Source of the DNA: Pratylenchus scribneri
Taxonomy: Eukaryota > Nematoda > Chromadorea > Rhabditida > Pratylenchidae
Direction of reading: 5' to 3'
Assembly: GCA_030063045.1 (NCBI GenBank)
Contig: JAQSEB010000203.1
Span: 558,001 to 622,000, forward strand
DNA: 64,000 nucleotides
The position numbers and the translations under genes are program-made. Within the stretch, counting starts at the first letter, position 1, and every line of letters begins with the position of its first letter. Of this stretch, positions 31,990 to 42,279 are shown piece by piece. A model generated the notes under the pieces. That model saw nothing but the letters and a program-made list of their open reading frames with translations. It searched no databases and was not told the origin of the DNA.

Positions 31990-34477
31990 TTAATGTGTCG
32001 CTGTCACAAAAAGAGGGCCAACTGCTGAAATTTTAGTTGTTTTTCTTTTGAAGATGTTCCGACAGAATATTTCCTTGAAGGCACGACGATATTCAAAACT
32101 GACAGAGGCAAAAAAATAATCAAAAAAAATTTTAATATTTACCTGCTTATGTTCAGAATTGGTGCATTGATCCCTGTGAATGCCACATAAATGCAAACTC
32201 GCATTGAATCCCAAATTGTACTCAAATTGTAGGAATATGCATATTCGGCCGATGCATCATTTGGGAAATAGAATTTGCCCAGTGAATCTGTCCATCCCCT
32301 CAACCACATACAGGCTTGTCTGGCAATGAATGTGGCCATCATCCAACCAATCAAAATGAAAAAACAAATCAGAAAAAGTGAACGAAACATTCTGCTCTGT
32401 TCTTTTGATGCCAAATTTTCCTCTTAAATATTCCATAAATGTTTTTATTTACAATTTTATTTATACTTTCATTCCCTTTTAATTTTGTTTGTATTTCTTT
32501 TTTGTTTCGATATTTGCGCCAAAGGATGCAGGCAAAAATCAAAAAATAATTCAGCATGGAAAATAGTAGGACAATAATGGTGGCATTCGTGTGTAATGCC
32601 TCACCATATAAGTGGGAACTGCAGAGGACAGAGCTAAAAATTAAATTCAAATAAAATTGATATAAATTTATTTAATAAAATAATTTAATTTATGAAAAAA
32701 TGTTATTATTAATTTACAAAAAAAAAAATTTTTCGTGTCGAAAAATATTATAATTTTTCAAGCCATAAAACTAGTCCATAACTAGTTATTAAGCTCAGTC
32801 CTCAGTGTTAGGTTCAGTGCAGGTTGCAGGATCTGATTAGGGGCTAAGGGTTAGGGAATCTTAAAGAAGTCTGATTTGGCCAAGTTATAAGGCCTCGAAA
32901 AATATTATATTTTTCGACACGAAAGAATTTTTGTAAATTAATAGAGTTCAATTTATTTAATATTGAAATAAAATAATTTCATAAATGTTTTCTAAATAAA
33001 ATTCTTTGTACATAAAAAATTGGGCATTGATGCCAGTTTGAACATTGAAAAATGTCAAACTCATGGATGTGCCAAATATTAAGCAAATTAGAATGGAAAA
33101 AACAACACAAATTTTGTTCGTATTACGGCCAATACAATGCATTCTGTAGGAATAAAAGGAAAATATATAAATTAATTAATAGAATTTCAATCAGCATAGC
33201 ATACCGTAATGGGAACATGAAGATAAGAAGTCTTTCAAGGGAAATGAAGAAAATGGCCATGAATGCGGCATATGAACATGAATTTGTCAAAAATTCCACA
33301 AAAAGACAAATTCGATAGTCTATCGCGCGAATGCCGAAAATATAGGCAAAAAAATTAATATAATAAGGGAGAAGAACCAGGCATTGGCAAATTGAATCGA
33401 AAATGATCAGAAAATTGCATATTTTGGCCATAAAACTAAATTAATTAATTAATTGAAATTAATTGTTGGAAAAAACTTACATTTTTGTGGCACTGACAAA
33501 AACCAAACTGAGATTAAGCAAAGTGGAAATGATGGCAAAAATAATGGGAATAATGATTGAGAATGTATATGGAGAAAGCATTGAATATTTATAGTGGTAA
33601 TCATCCAAATAATTTTTATAAGATTCAGGCTGAAATTATTTTACTTTTTATAATATTTATAAATTGTAATTGATTTTAAAGGAAAAATTGGAGTCTAATT
33701 GAATATATAAAATATTAAAATATTTTTTGTCAATGTTAATATTGGAAATTTGTTAATTCCATAATTATCCCAAGTTTTAGGTAACTAACAAACTTAAAAA
33801 TGGGCTCATCATTACATTCGACATTGTCGATTTAGTCTATGAAATTTCAATTTCTGGCTAGTATAAACTTGTTTAGAAAAACTTAGCTTGATTCCTATCC
33901 CATTTCCGGCTTCATATCCCTATCTGTGTTCCGATCTGAATAGAAATTTCATATAGTTAATTTACCATGTCAATTTGTATGTGCCTACTCTCGAGTCTGT
34001 AAGATGTCTAGAAGTTGAGATTTCCAAAATTATCCAAGCAAAGCTCTAGGATAATTTCGGAATTAAGCAATTTCCAATATTCACTGCAACATTTAACCAA
34101 ATTTTGGATGAAGGACCATTTTAAAAATTTTAAATTTGAAAAATAGAATCTTGATCCTTTGAATATCGTATGATGATATTATCGAAAATCCAGTCAATAT
34201 CTTTCAAGAATAAATAACTTACATGAATTATTTCCTTCAATATGGAATATGCACAGTCACCAACAATTAATTGATGATTTAAAGTGGGAAAGATTCTACT
34301 CAAAATACTCATATTCCCATTGGCTTTATTTTCTTCATCGATCAGTGAAAATTTTTTGGCCAACAATGCAAAATTCACGTGTCCATATGAGGTAATATTT
34401 TGATATACAATATTCAAATATTTGCAAATATCCCCGGTTTGCAGGTAAATTTCGAATTGTTCCGACAAATTTGCCAT
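31990..34477 (-). CDS. Nematode seven-transmembrane receptor (rhodopsin-like chemoreceptor type)
   Basis: Seven exons: 34477-34223, 33629-33481, 33435-33205, 33143-33012, 32633-32467, 32422-32143 and 32098-31990; 440 residues, all junctions in phase, one intron only ~45 bp. An N-terminal ~110 residues with NxS/T sites (NLS, NIT, NMS) precedes TM1 (SIIIPIIFAIISTLLNLSLV). TM2 follows (LIIFDSICQCLVLLPYYINF). TM3 ends FFISLERLLIFMFPLRY, where ERL stands for the DRY motif. TM4 is VVFSILICLIFGTSMSLTFF. A loop with LCSSHLYGEALH leads to TM5 (IIVLLFSMLNYFLIFACILW), TM6 (FLICFFILIGWMMATF) and TM7 ending NAPILN, then SFEYRRAFKEIFCRN. The S-EYR-AF tail is typical of nematode serpentine receptors; the srsx or srw type is possible. 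Ligand unknown; acts at the plasma membrane through G proteins. Confidence 0.8.
32706..32944. mobile_element. Palindromic MITE, copy 1 (receptor intron)
   Basis: Inverted arms begin ATTAATTTAC and run through TTCGTGTCGAAAAATAT on both sides. The centre holds GGGGCTAAGGGTTAGGGAAT and TGATTTGGCCAAGTTATA. Copies 2 (52167-52434) and 3 (63145-63345) share the arms and the GGCCAAGTTATA segment. Confidence 0.75.
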
Positions 34478-36030
34478 TTTATTATTTTATTTTTGGCCGG
34501 ATTCGATCTATATAAAAAATATTATGGATTTGTGAATTATTTAGACAATATAAAATATTTAATTCTTTTCATAAGATTCAAATTTGGCTTTTATATAGTC
34601 TGCTAATTGTTTATAAAAATTTGATAATTGGCAAAACTATTTACCCTCCTCTGCCCTTTAAAATTCAATTTGGTTTTCATGTACTCTTTTAAATTGAGAA
34701 AAATATTATGAGTAATTCAATAAATAGGGAATAAATTTTTTTTTGAATTAAATTTAATTTGACCAAAAAATTGGGTAAAAAATATATTAACACCTAAAAA
34801 TTTCAATTAAATTAAAGTTGAGAAAGGATTCGCTTTTATTAAATTACACTTTCTTCACAAAATTAAATTATTGTATTTTGATGAATAAGAATCGTCTGGA
34901 CAAATATTTATTTCTTATTTGCAAATGTTTGTGAATATTTTTGAATATCAAATAAAAATAAAGAAATATAAAATTTAACTTATTTTTATTAAAATCTAAT
35001 TGAAATAAAACATTGCCGAATTCCATAATTAATTATTTATTTTGAAAAATAAATATTTTAATAAGACTAATAATAAGGCTTGAAAATAAATGCAAATAAA
35101 AATGTTTTCATCTTTAAAAAAATGCAAAAAATATCCTATTTTTTAAAAATTATTCCAGCAATTCCAAAAGAGTGGAAATGTGCATGAGAATATTTGGATA
35201 GTGGAGAAAAAAAGGAATTTCTCGACATCTGCTTAAGTTGAACCAATTAATAGTGAATTTTTGACTCTTCGCCAATTGTCAACTTGCAAATAGGTTAGCT
35301 ACCAATTGAACCATATTTATGGGTTAAAAGAATGTGTTGTTAGTACTTGGTAGAAAACTAATTTGAAAACATTTATTTTTAAATGATTCTAAAAATAATA
35401 AACAATCTTTGCCACCACAAATAAGTAGATATTCCTTATTCGCTTATTCCTACCATGGCTATTTGAATGTTGTGTTGATTCATCTTCATTATTTCCAAAT
35501 AGTTAAATGAAAAATAAACAATGTTATCTTTGAGTGGACAAGCATTTCTCGATTTGTCATTTTGATTTTTGATGTACCAGGAAGAGCCATCCTATTTAGA
35601 GGTCTCAAATTTCACAATTCTCTGCTTGTTAAGCATAGTAGATTGCTATTTCTTTTAGAAGTTGGTGTTTTTAACTCCGATCATTTTAATTAATCCATAT
35701 TTTCCCTTTCAAAAAATTAAAAAAATGTTGGCTTATTTTTTTTATATGTTGATTGAAGTAGTTTATTGAAATTTAATAAAATACATTCCTTCATTTCGGT
35801 AAATGCTTTTCTTGAATATTTTTGATAATGTTTCTAAATTAAATAAATTAATTTCTAACTGATTTCTGAGTTGAACTATATTCACTAATTAATTGTCGAA
35901 TCGAATCTTGAGTTTATAAAATTATTAGATCTTTTTTTTAATATTAAAAAAAAATAATTTTTTTTGGTTGTATTCATTCAGACTTAAAATTTTAGAAATT
36001 CGTAAATTTAAAAATTTGATATTATTTCAA
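34478..36030. other. Divergent intergenic region, receptor and Hint gene 1
   Basis: AT-rich. TATATAAAAG on the minus strand (34597-34588) lies about 110 bp before the receptor start. TTTATAAAAT at 35913-35922 lies about 110 bp before the Hint gene start on the plus strand. No gene seen between. Confidence 0.4.
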
Positions 36031-37036
36031 ATGGCGAACCACAAATGGCAGGCTTCTGTGCTTATGCTAATTTCCTTTATCCTATTTTCGCCATTACCAA
36101 CAGAACAGGGATGGTGCTTTTCAAATGAAACCATCTTTTTGGATGCCACTATGAAACCGATCAATGCCAGCTCTGTCCAAAATGGTGATTTGATTCAAAC
36201 ACTCTCAATGGAAGGAGGAAAATGGATTATGACAACGACAAAGGTAGAAAAATTTGAATATTCTAATATTAAAAAGAAAAAAATTATTTTATCATGTCTT
36301 AAAATTGGGGATCCTTCTATAAGAAATACCAATTAATATTTTTTTCTCCTATTTTCTGGTAATTATTTATCAAGAATTTATTTTTTCATTAAAAGGTGAA
36401 ATTGGCAGTCGAAATTGAAGGCCCAATTAATTTTGTTCGAATCCACCTGCAACAGCAGATGGCAAATTCATCGACCATTTTGACTGTAACCGAGGATCAT
36501 GGAATGATTATTTTGGATGAAATATCTGGGATTGGAGAAGAAAAGGTAAAAAATTTTTCTGCTTTTTGTATAATTAAATTTATTTTCTATTTTTTATATA
36601 AAAATTCTTGATTCTGTAATTTAAAGGTGGCTTCAAGTCAATCATCAGCCTCGATGGCCAAAACAATATCAGCCAAAATCATTCAAATTGGAGACAAAAT
36701 GATTGGATTGACTTCTTCTGCTGCCATCTCCAAAAATGTAGGCCTTCTCAAACTTAATTTATTAATTATTAAGAGAGGGAAATAAAATGCCAATAAAAAA
36801 CATTTTTCACTTTTTCTAGAAAAATGAAAAAAAAGTTCATTTTTTATTTTTATTTATTTCAGGAATTTCTTCAAAATACTGGAAATGGACATGGAAATGA
36901 AAATGAGAATGTTTGGATTGTGAAGGAAATTGAATTTTTGGAATTGCCTCAACGTTATGTGATTCAAACAGAGGCTGGAACAGCGTTGGCTTCTAATCTT
37001 CTCACCTCAACATCTTGCATTCACGGCGATGACTGA
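36031..37036 (+). CDS. Hint-domain protein (Hedgehog-type), copy 1, lacking the Cys-rich exon
   Basis: Hint domains self-splice or self-cleave; in Hedgehog-related proteins a Cys nucleophile cuts off the N-terminal part. Exons: 36031-36243, 36396-36545, 36627-36737 and 36863-37036 (about 215 residues). A signal peptide (VLMLISFILFSPLPTEQG) leads directly into WCFSNETIFLDATMKPINAS, where Cys is the expected nucleophile. SVQNGDLI, ILTVTEDHGMIILDE (block B T-x-x-H), KIIQIGDKMIGLTS and QTEAGTALASNLL-SC at the end are Hint signatures. Compared with copy 2 at 38694-40087, the ~51-residue Cys-rich exon is absent and the signal-peptide exon is fused precisely to the Hint exon. The Hint part therefore has almost nothing before it to release. 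Confidence 0.8.
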
Positions 37037-37584
37037 TGTGGCTGCTGGCATTGAAAATGAATGAAGATTTATTTTTCTGATGTTTGATATAATTTTAAAT
37101 CAAAATGATTTCTATCAAATTTATGGCTTCAATCTTGTCATTGTTAAATTTATAATTACAATGATAAACGAATAACATTGTTTGTTTACTTAAATTTTGT
37201 TATTTTTAAAAAACAACAAAAATAGAAGATATTTCAATCTAAAATTAATTTCAAGAAGTTAATTAAAAAATTAATTTACTCTCCCAAGAGTGTCATAAAT
37301 TTGCTCCGGAAAATTTTTGCCCAATATTTTGACTGCTTATGAATGAATGAAATAATGAATCAACAGCGAAAAAGAATTGGCCTTTATTGATCTATTCCTT
37401 TCTTATTAGCTTTTGATCTCATATTTTCCATTTATTTATTTCATTTTTTATCTTTTTTTCCTATCTCCATATTAGGGATGGGCCCCGCCTCGTTTTTTCC
37501 ACTAATTTTTCACGCTTTTTCAACAAATTTGCTCTTCATTATTTGCCTTTCGTATAAACAAAAAATTTATTTGTCATTGGCAGT
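37037..37584. other. Intergenic region after Hint copy 1
   Basis: AT-rich 3' flank; nothing recognised. Confidence 0.4.
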
Positions 37585-37996
37585 TGGCACACCCTTGCTC
37601 CATAGTCTACCATGGAAAAGCGCCAAAAATGAGAGAAATGGCTAAGGAATTATTTGAGGCTGCTGACATTTATGAAATTATCAGTTTAAAGGCAAATAAA
37701 ATTTATTTCGATTTTATATACCCTTTTTTAGATGCTCTGCGAAAGAGAATTGGCCACGTTTATAAGTAATGAGAATGCTTGTAAATTGTTGGTTTTGGCC
37801 GATCGCCATTCTACCAAATATCTCAAGTCCTATGCCATTAAATACATCCAAATGAATGGAAAAGAAGTGAAAAAATATTTAATAAAAAAAATTGATTATT
37901 TTAAAGGTGATGAAATCTGATGCATGGAAAATCATGATCAAATCAAATAAATACACGGAATTGATTAATCAAATTTTTGAGGAAATTTTTGAATGA
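37585..37996 (+). pseudogene. BTB/BACK gene remnant (3' half only)
   Basis: Three exon-like pieces match the 3' half of the BTB genes at 42-45 and 61-64 kb: KAPKMREMAKELFEAADIYE (after a CATAG acceptor at about 37605), then MLCERELATFISNENACKLL-VLADRHSTKYLKSYAIKYIQ (from 37732), then VMKSDAWKIMIKSNKYTELI-NQIFEEIFE-stop (to 37996). The N-terminal BTB domain is absent upstream, so this is a truncated duplicate lying between the two Hint genes. The first junction would use a GC donor (AAAG-GCAAAT), as at the equivalent junction in the two complete genes. Confidence 0.65.
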
Positions 37997-38693
37997 ATGA
38001 AATGGTGAATAATGTTGAAATTTTAAATTTTTAAAAACTTGACAACTATTTATCAATTATTTTAACAATTTTAGGTTATCATCATAGATTTATTGTCATC
38101 CCCATTGATTTTATGAATAATGCCACACCCTAATTTCAATTAAATTTTTTCTTTTTAGAAGATGCACCTTCTTTTCTTAAACGACTAAACAATAAAAATG
38201 CTTTTCCCGTTTTACTCTTATCAGAAATGGGAAAAACAAAAGGAAAAATTCATTGTTGCTGGAATTATGAGTGCATAAAAATAGGGCGAGAGTGATTCAA
38301 TTTCATTCATAATCATAAACAATCAATATAACGGGGAAAATTTTTTGAATCAATTTATATAAATTTTGGAAAATAGAGTAAAATTAAATTTTTAAATTAA
38401 TTTTATTGATATAATCTCAGCTAATTTGAATGTATATTTCACTCATCTGTGAATAAAAATTTACTTAAAATTATTATTTTGTCAGTAGCAATCAATTTCA
38501 TTCATTTTGGTATTATAAATTTATCAATGGCAAGATTAAGGCCAGAATTTTTTGAAAATCATTGTGATTAAAATTATGTCAAATATTAAATAAAGAGAAT
38601 TTGGCCATAAATTTGATGGGAATCATTTTGATTTAAAATTATGTCAATCATTAAAAAGGCAAATCCATTTCATTTTCAATGCCAACAGCCCCA
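37997..38693. other. Intergenic region before the 3' end of Hint copy 2
   Basis: AT-rich; no gene seen. Contains a near-repeat of ATTTTGATTAAAATTATGTCAA around 38560-38650. Confidence 0.4.
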
Positions 38694-40087
38694 TCATTCA
38701 TCACCGTGCATGCAAGATGTTGTGGTGAGAAGATTGGAAGCCAACGCCGTTCCAGCCTCTGTTTGAATCACATAACGTTGAGGCAATTCCAAAAATTCAA
38801 TTTTCTTCACAGCCCAAATATCAGCATTCCCAATTCCAGTTTTTTGAAGAAATGGCTGAAATGATTTTTTAATGAAATTTTTATTTGCATTTTACTCTAA
38901 ATACCTACCTTTTGGGCTTTGACATTAGCAGCAGAAGTCAATCCAATCATTTTGTTTCCAATTTGAGTGATTTTGGCCGGAATTGTTTTGACCATCGCGA
39001 CTGATGATTGACTTGGAGCCACCTTAAAATATAGAATAAGAATTTTTTTTATAAAAAAAAATTATAATTTAATTATAAATATTTTAAAAATTAATTATTT
39101 GCAACCTTTTCTTCTCCAATCCCAATCCCAGACATTTCATCCAAAATAATCAGTCCATGATCCTCGGTTACAGTCAAAATGGTCGATGAATTTGCCGTCG
39201 GCTGTTGCAGATGGATTCGAACAAAATTAATTGGGCCTTCAATTTCGATTGCCAATTTCACCTTTTAATGATGGAAAATTATGTAGTATGGAAATTTGTT
39301 ATTTCATTTCAAATCAGCTGGATTAATTCGAAATTAAAATCACCAATATTATATTATTCCCCAATTTTATTATTCAAATTTTTCAATACCTTTGTTGGTG
39401 CCATAATCCATTTTCCTTCTTCCAATTTAAGAGTTTGAATCAAATCTCCATTTTTGACAGAGCTGGCATTGATCGGTTTCATAGTGGCATCCAAAAAGAT
39501 GGTATCATTTGAATAGCAAATGCCTAAAATATTATTATTTTTTAATATAGTTTTTAAATAAAAATTAAATAAATATAATTGCCCCAAAAAGATAACTGGG
39601 AACCTCAGAAAAAAATCAGAAAAATTTAAAAAATTATAAGTAATTTTTATATTTGATTTGATAAAATTGTCACAATAAATTTTAATAGTTCAATAGACCA
39701 ATTTTATTTATAAAATATTTAAAGAAATTCAATTGACTAATTTAATATTAATCAACCTGGAAGTGCTATTTGATTGGCACAAGCAACCATGCACATAGCA
39801 CAACAGCCTGTAATGTCCAGAGGAATACCAGTTTGTCGCCCAAATTCCCAAGCACCGATGGCACAACAGACACCAGCACAAGTTTTAAAACAGATAGCGC
39901 CTGTGACAATTCCTAAAAAATAACTTTTTTAATATTTATTAAATATAATTTTTTTTGGATTTTTATATATGAATTTTCAATTATGCAATAATAATAATAA
40001 TATTATATACTTACCCTGCTCTGTGGGCAATGGCGAAAATAGAAGAAGGGAAATTAGCACCAGGATGGAAGCGTGCGATTTGTTCAT
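38694..40087 (-). CDS. Hint-domain protein (Hedgehog-type), copy 2, full form
   Basis: Exons: 40087-40015, 39912-39757, 39523-39390, 39261-39106, 39022-38909 and 38855-38694, all in phase. Signal peptide MNKSHASILVLISLLLFSPL, then an exon with a compact Cys-rich domain (AICFKTCAGVCCAIGAWEFG ... DITGCCAMCMVACANQ), then the Hint domain starting GICYSNDTIFLDATMKPINA with the nucleophilic Cys, ILTVTEDHGLIILDE (T-x-x-H), KITQIGNKMIGLTS and a C-terminal TSCMHGDE. This is the layout of nematode Hedgehog-related proteins: an extracellular Cys-rich part released by Hint autoprocessing. The Cys-rich exon is not a Wart, Ground or Hedge domain that I can recognise. It lies tail to tail with copy 1; upstream, near 40561, is an AAAGAACGCGCGAA word similar to the block before the A/B/C family. 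Confidence 0.8.
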
Positions 40088-42279
40088 TCTCATTTAATGA
40101 ATGATATCGAATTTTTAAAATTTTATAGCAGATTTTTCAAATTTCTATGGCCATGAATGAAATTACATAAATATTAATTTTTGTAAATTATAAAAAGAGT
40201 CAAAGAATTTTGGATGGAACTTCTAAGATTCAACCATTAAAATTTGCCAATATAATTGAACTCAATTTGGAATTCAACATTAATTTAGGAAAAGCGTTGG
40301 CACTTAGCGGAAGTACTTTTTAAGTTTTAAAAACTATTAATAAGTATTGAATATGAAAATATAAGCCAACATTATTTTAATTCTTGAATTAAAAATTGAA
40401 GATAAATGAGAGTTCGAAAGAATTGTAGAATGTAAGGACAAGGCGCAATTTATAAAGGGCCAAATTTATGAAAAGAAATGACCATCTGTTTTGGCTCGGA
40501 TTCGGAAAAAAATGTGAAATTTGGGACCTTTATAAATAGGGTGGATCTTATTGGCAGCTGGCACTTCAAAGAACGCGCGAATGTCGCGTAAATCTCACAG
40601 ATATTTTTTCGACATAAACAACTTGTTTTCATTTAAACTATTTGGAAAAAGATGAAGATGAATCAACATGCATTCCACAAAACATTGTTTTTAGGAATAA
40701 AGCATCTATTCTTTGTGGTCAAGCTGTTTATCACTTAAAACTCTTTTAAATATAAATATTTATTTCAAGTTGTTTTGTTATTCTTTATAATCCATAAACA
40801 TAAACATGGCTCAATTTATAATAGTCAACGATTTGCAAATTGGACAATTGATGAAGTGGAAAAAAAATGAATTTAATTGCGGATTTAGTAGTAAATCAAA
40901 ATGCCCTTCAGGGTCAATAATGTAGAAAGGTTAAGACTTTTTCCACCTCGAAAATATGAAATTTGTGTTTCCAAACAAAAGGCAGAAAAATCTGAGCCAT
41001 ATTTAACGAGGCACATTTAATAGGAAAATTTACACAAGCCTAGAAGATTTTCAATTTCATTTTATTCATTTACAAATGCAAGAGACAAATCTGAGAAATC
41101 AGAACAGTTCAGAATTCGGGACCTTGAATTAAATTCTTTATATAAGAGAGTATAATTAGCAAAATTTTTAATTATTCCAATGCGATTTCATCAAATCTTA
41201 ATTCATTTATTGATTTTAAAGGGAAAGTTATAAAAAAATGGAATAATTTAATTTCTTGGTGTCGATTATGGGTTTGTTTTTGGCCTTAAAACATGGCCAA
41301 ATCATTGCTCTTTTAACTTGGCATTCCATGCCAAGTAACATATTTAACCTAAAACTTTTTCCTTATTAAAATGAGCTAGAAAAATTAAATAATTTTTACA
41401 ATTTAAAAACATTTTATCCAACTGATAAAATCAAATATGAGAACATGGAGTTTTGGAAACAAATCTTTTGAATGTAAATCAATGAGTTTCGTTGGATTAA
41501 ATAAAAGAGGCGACAAAGAATTGAAAATAAATAGATAAAAATTGGATTGTTCTCAAAATTAAATATTTTATAACTAAGGACCGGATTTTTATGGAAATGC
41601 ATATTTTGTGTGCGAATATGCACAGCATTGGGGAGTGCGAAAAAATTGTTTTTGTGTTCAAATAATGATTTTGAACCGGTTTAAAAATGCCTATTTTGGC
41701 ATATTTTGGCATTCTGTGCATATTTTGCATATTTTGTCATTTTAGTGCATATTTTGCATATTTTGGTGCATATTTTCCAAAAATTCGTGAATTTTTGCCA
41801 ATTTTTAATGAAAATTTCGAAATTTTTAGAAAATTTGTTTGCATTTTTTAATTTTTGGAAAAAATTTATTCAAAATTTATGTTAGAATAGTCGGTAAAAA
41901 TTTTTTTTATTTTGACTAGAAAATTTGTAAAAAATAAAATGGAAAAATTTTTCCTAAATAGTGAACGGTCCCCCCTATGGGTCGAATATCCAACATTTTT
42001 TTCAGCAGCACAAAATTTTGGAAATTTATATTTTTTGCAATTTTAAGCAACGGAATGATAAATTTTTGAGTTTAATAAAATTTTTTTTATCATTTTTTGC
42101 CTTTTAATATCAAAAAATTGATTTTTCATTTGCATATAATGTGCATATTTTGGAATTTTTTGGCATATTTGGTGCATATTTTGGCCTTTTTTGGTGCATA
42201 TATATGCGCATATATTGGCACTTTTCGGTGCCTAAAAATCCGGTCCCTATTTATAACATTATATTCTTCCCTCTTCAAT
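40088..42279. other. Intergenic region containing a hAT-like element
   Basis: 40088-41574 is AT-rich with no supported gene. Short minus-strand frames at 41414-41730 fall in or beside the hAT-like element and reflect its TGCATATTTTG repeats. Confidence 0.5.
41575..42249. mobile_element. hAT-like non-autonomous element downstream of BTB gene X
   Basis: A 675-bp element with inverted ends TAAGGACCGGATTTTTA and TAAAAATCCGGTCCCTA, flanked by the exact 8-bp duplication TTTATAAC (41567-41574 and 42250-42257). Both subterminal zones are arrays of TGCATATTTTG-like motifs. No transposase. It ends 30 bp after the stop codon of the neighbouring BTB gene. Confidence 0.9.

Noticed and set aside
33052..33318. 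88-residue plus-strand frame in the receptor gene
   Set aside because: It is antisense to receptor exons 3 and 4, which fit a seven-transmembrane protein in phase.
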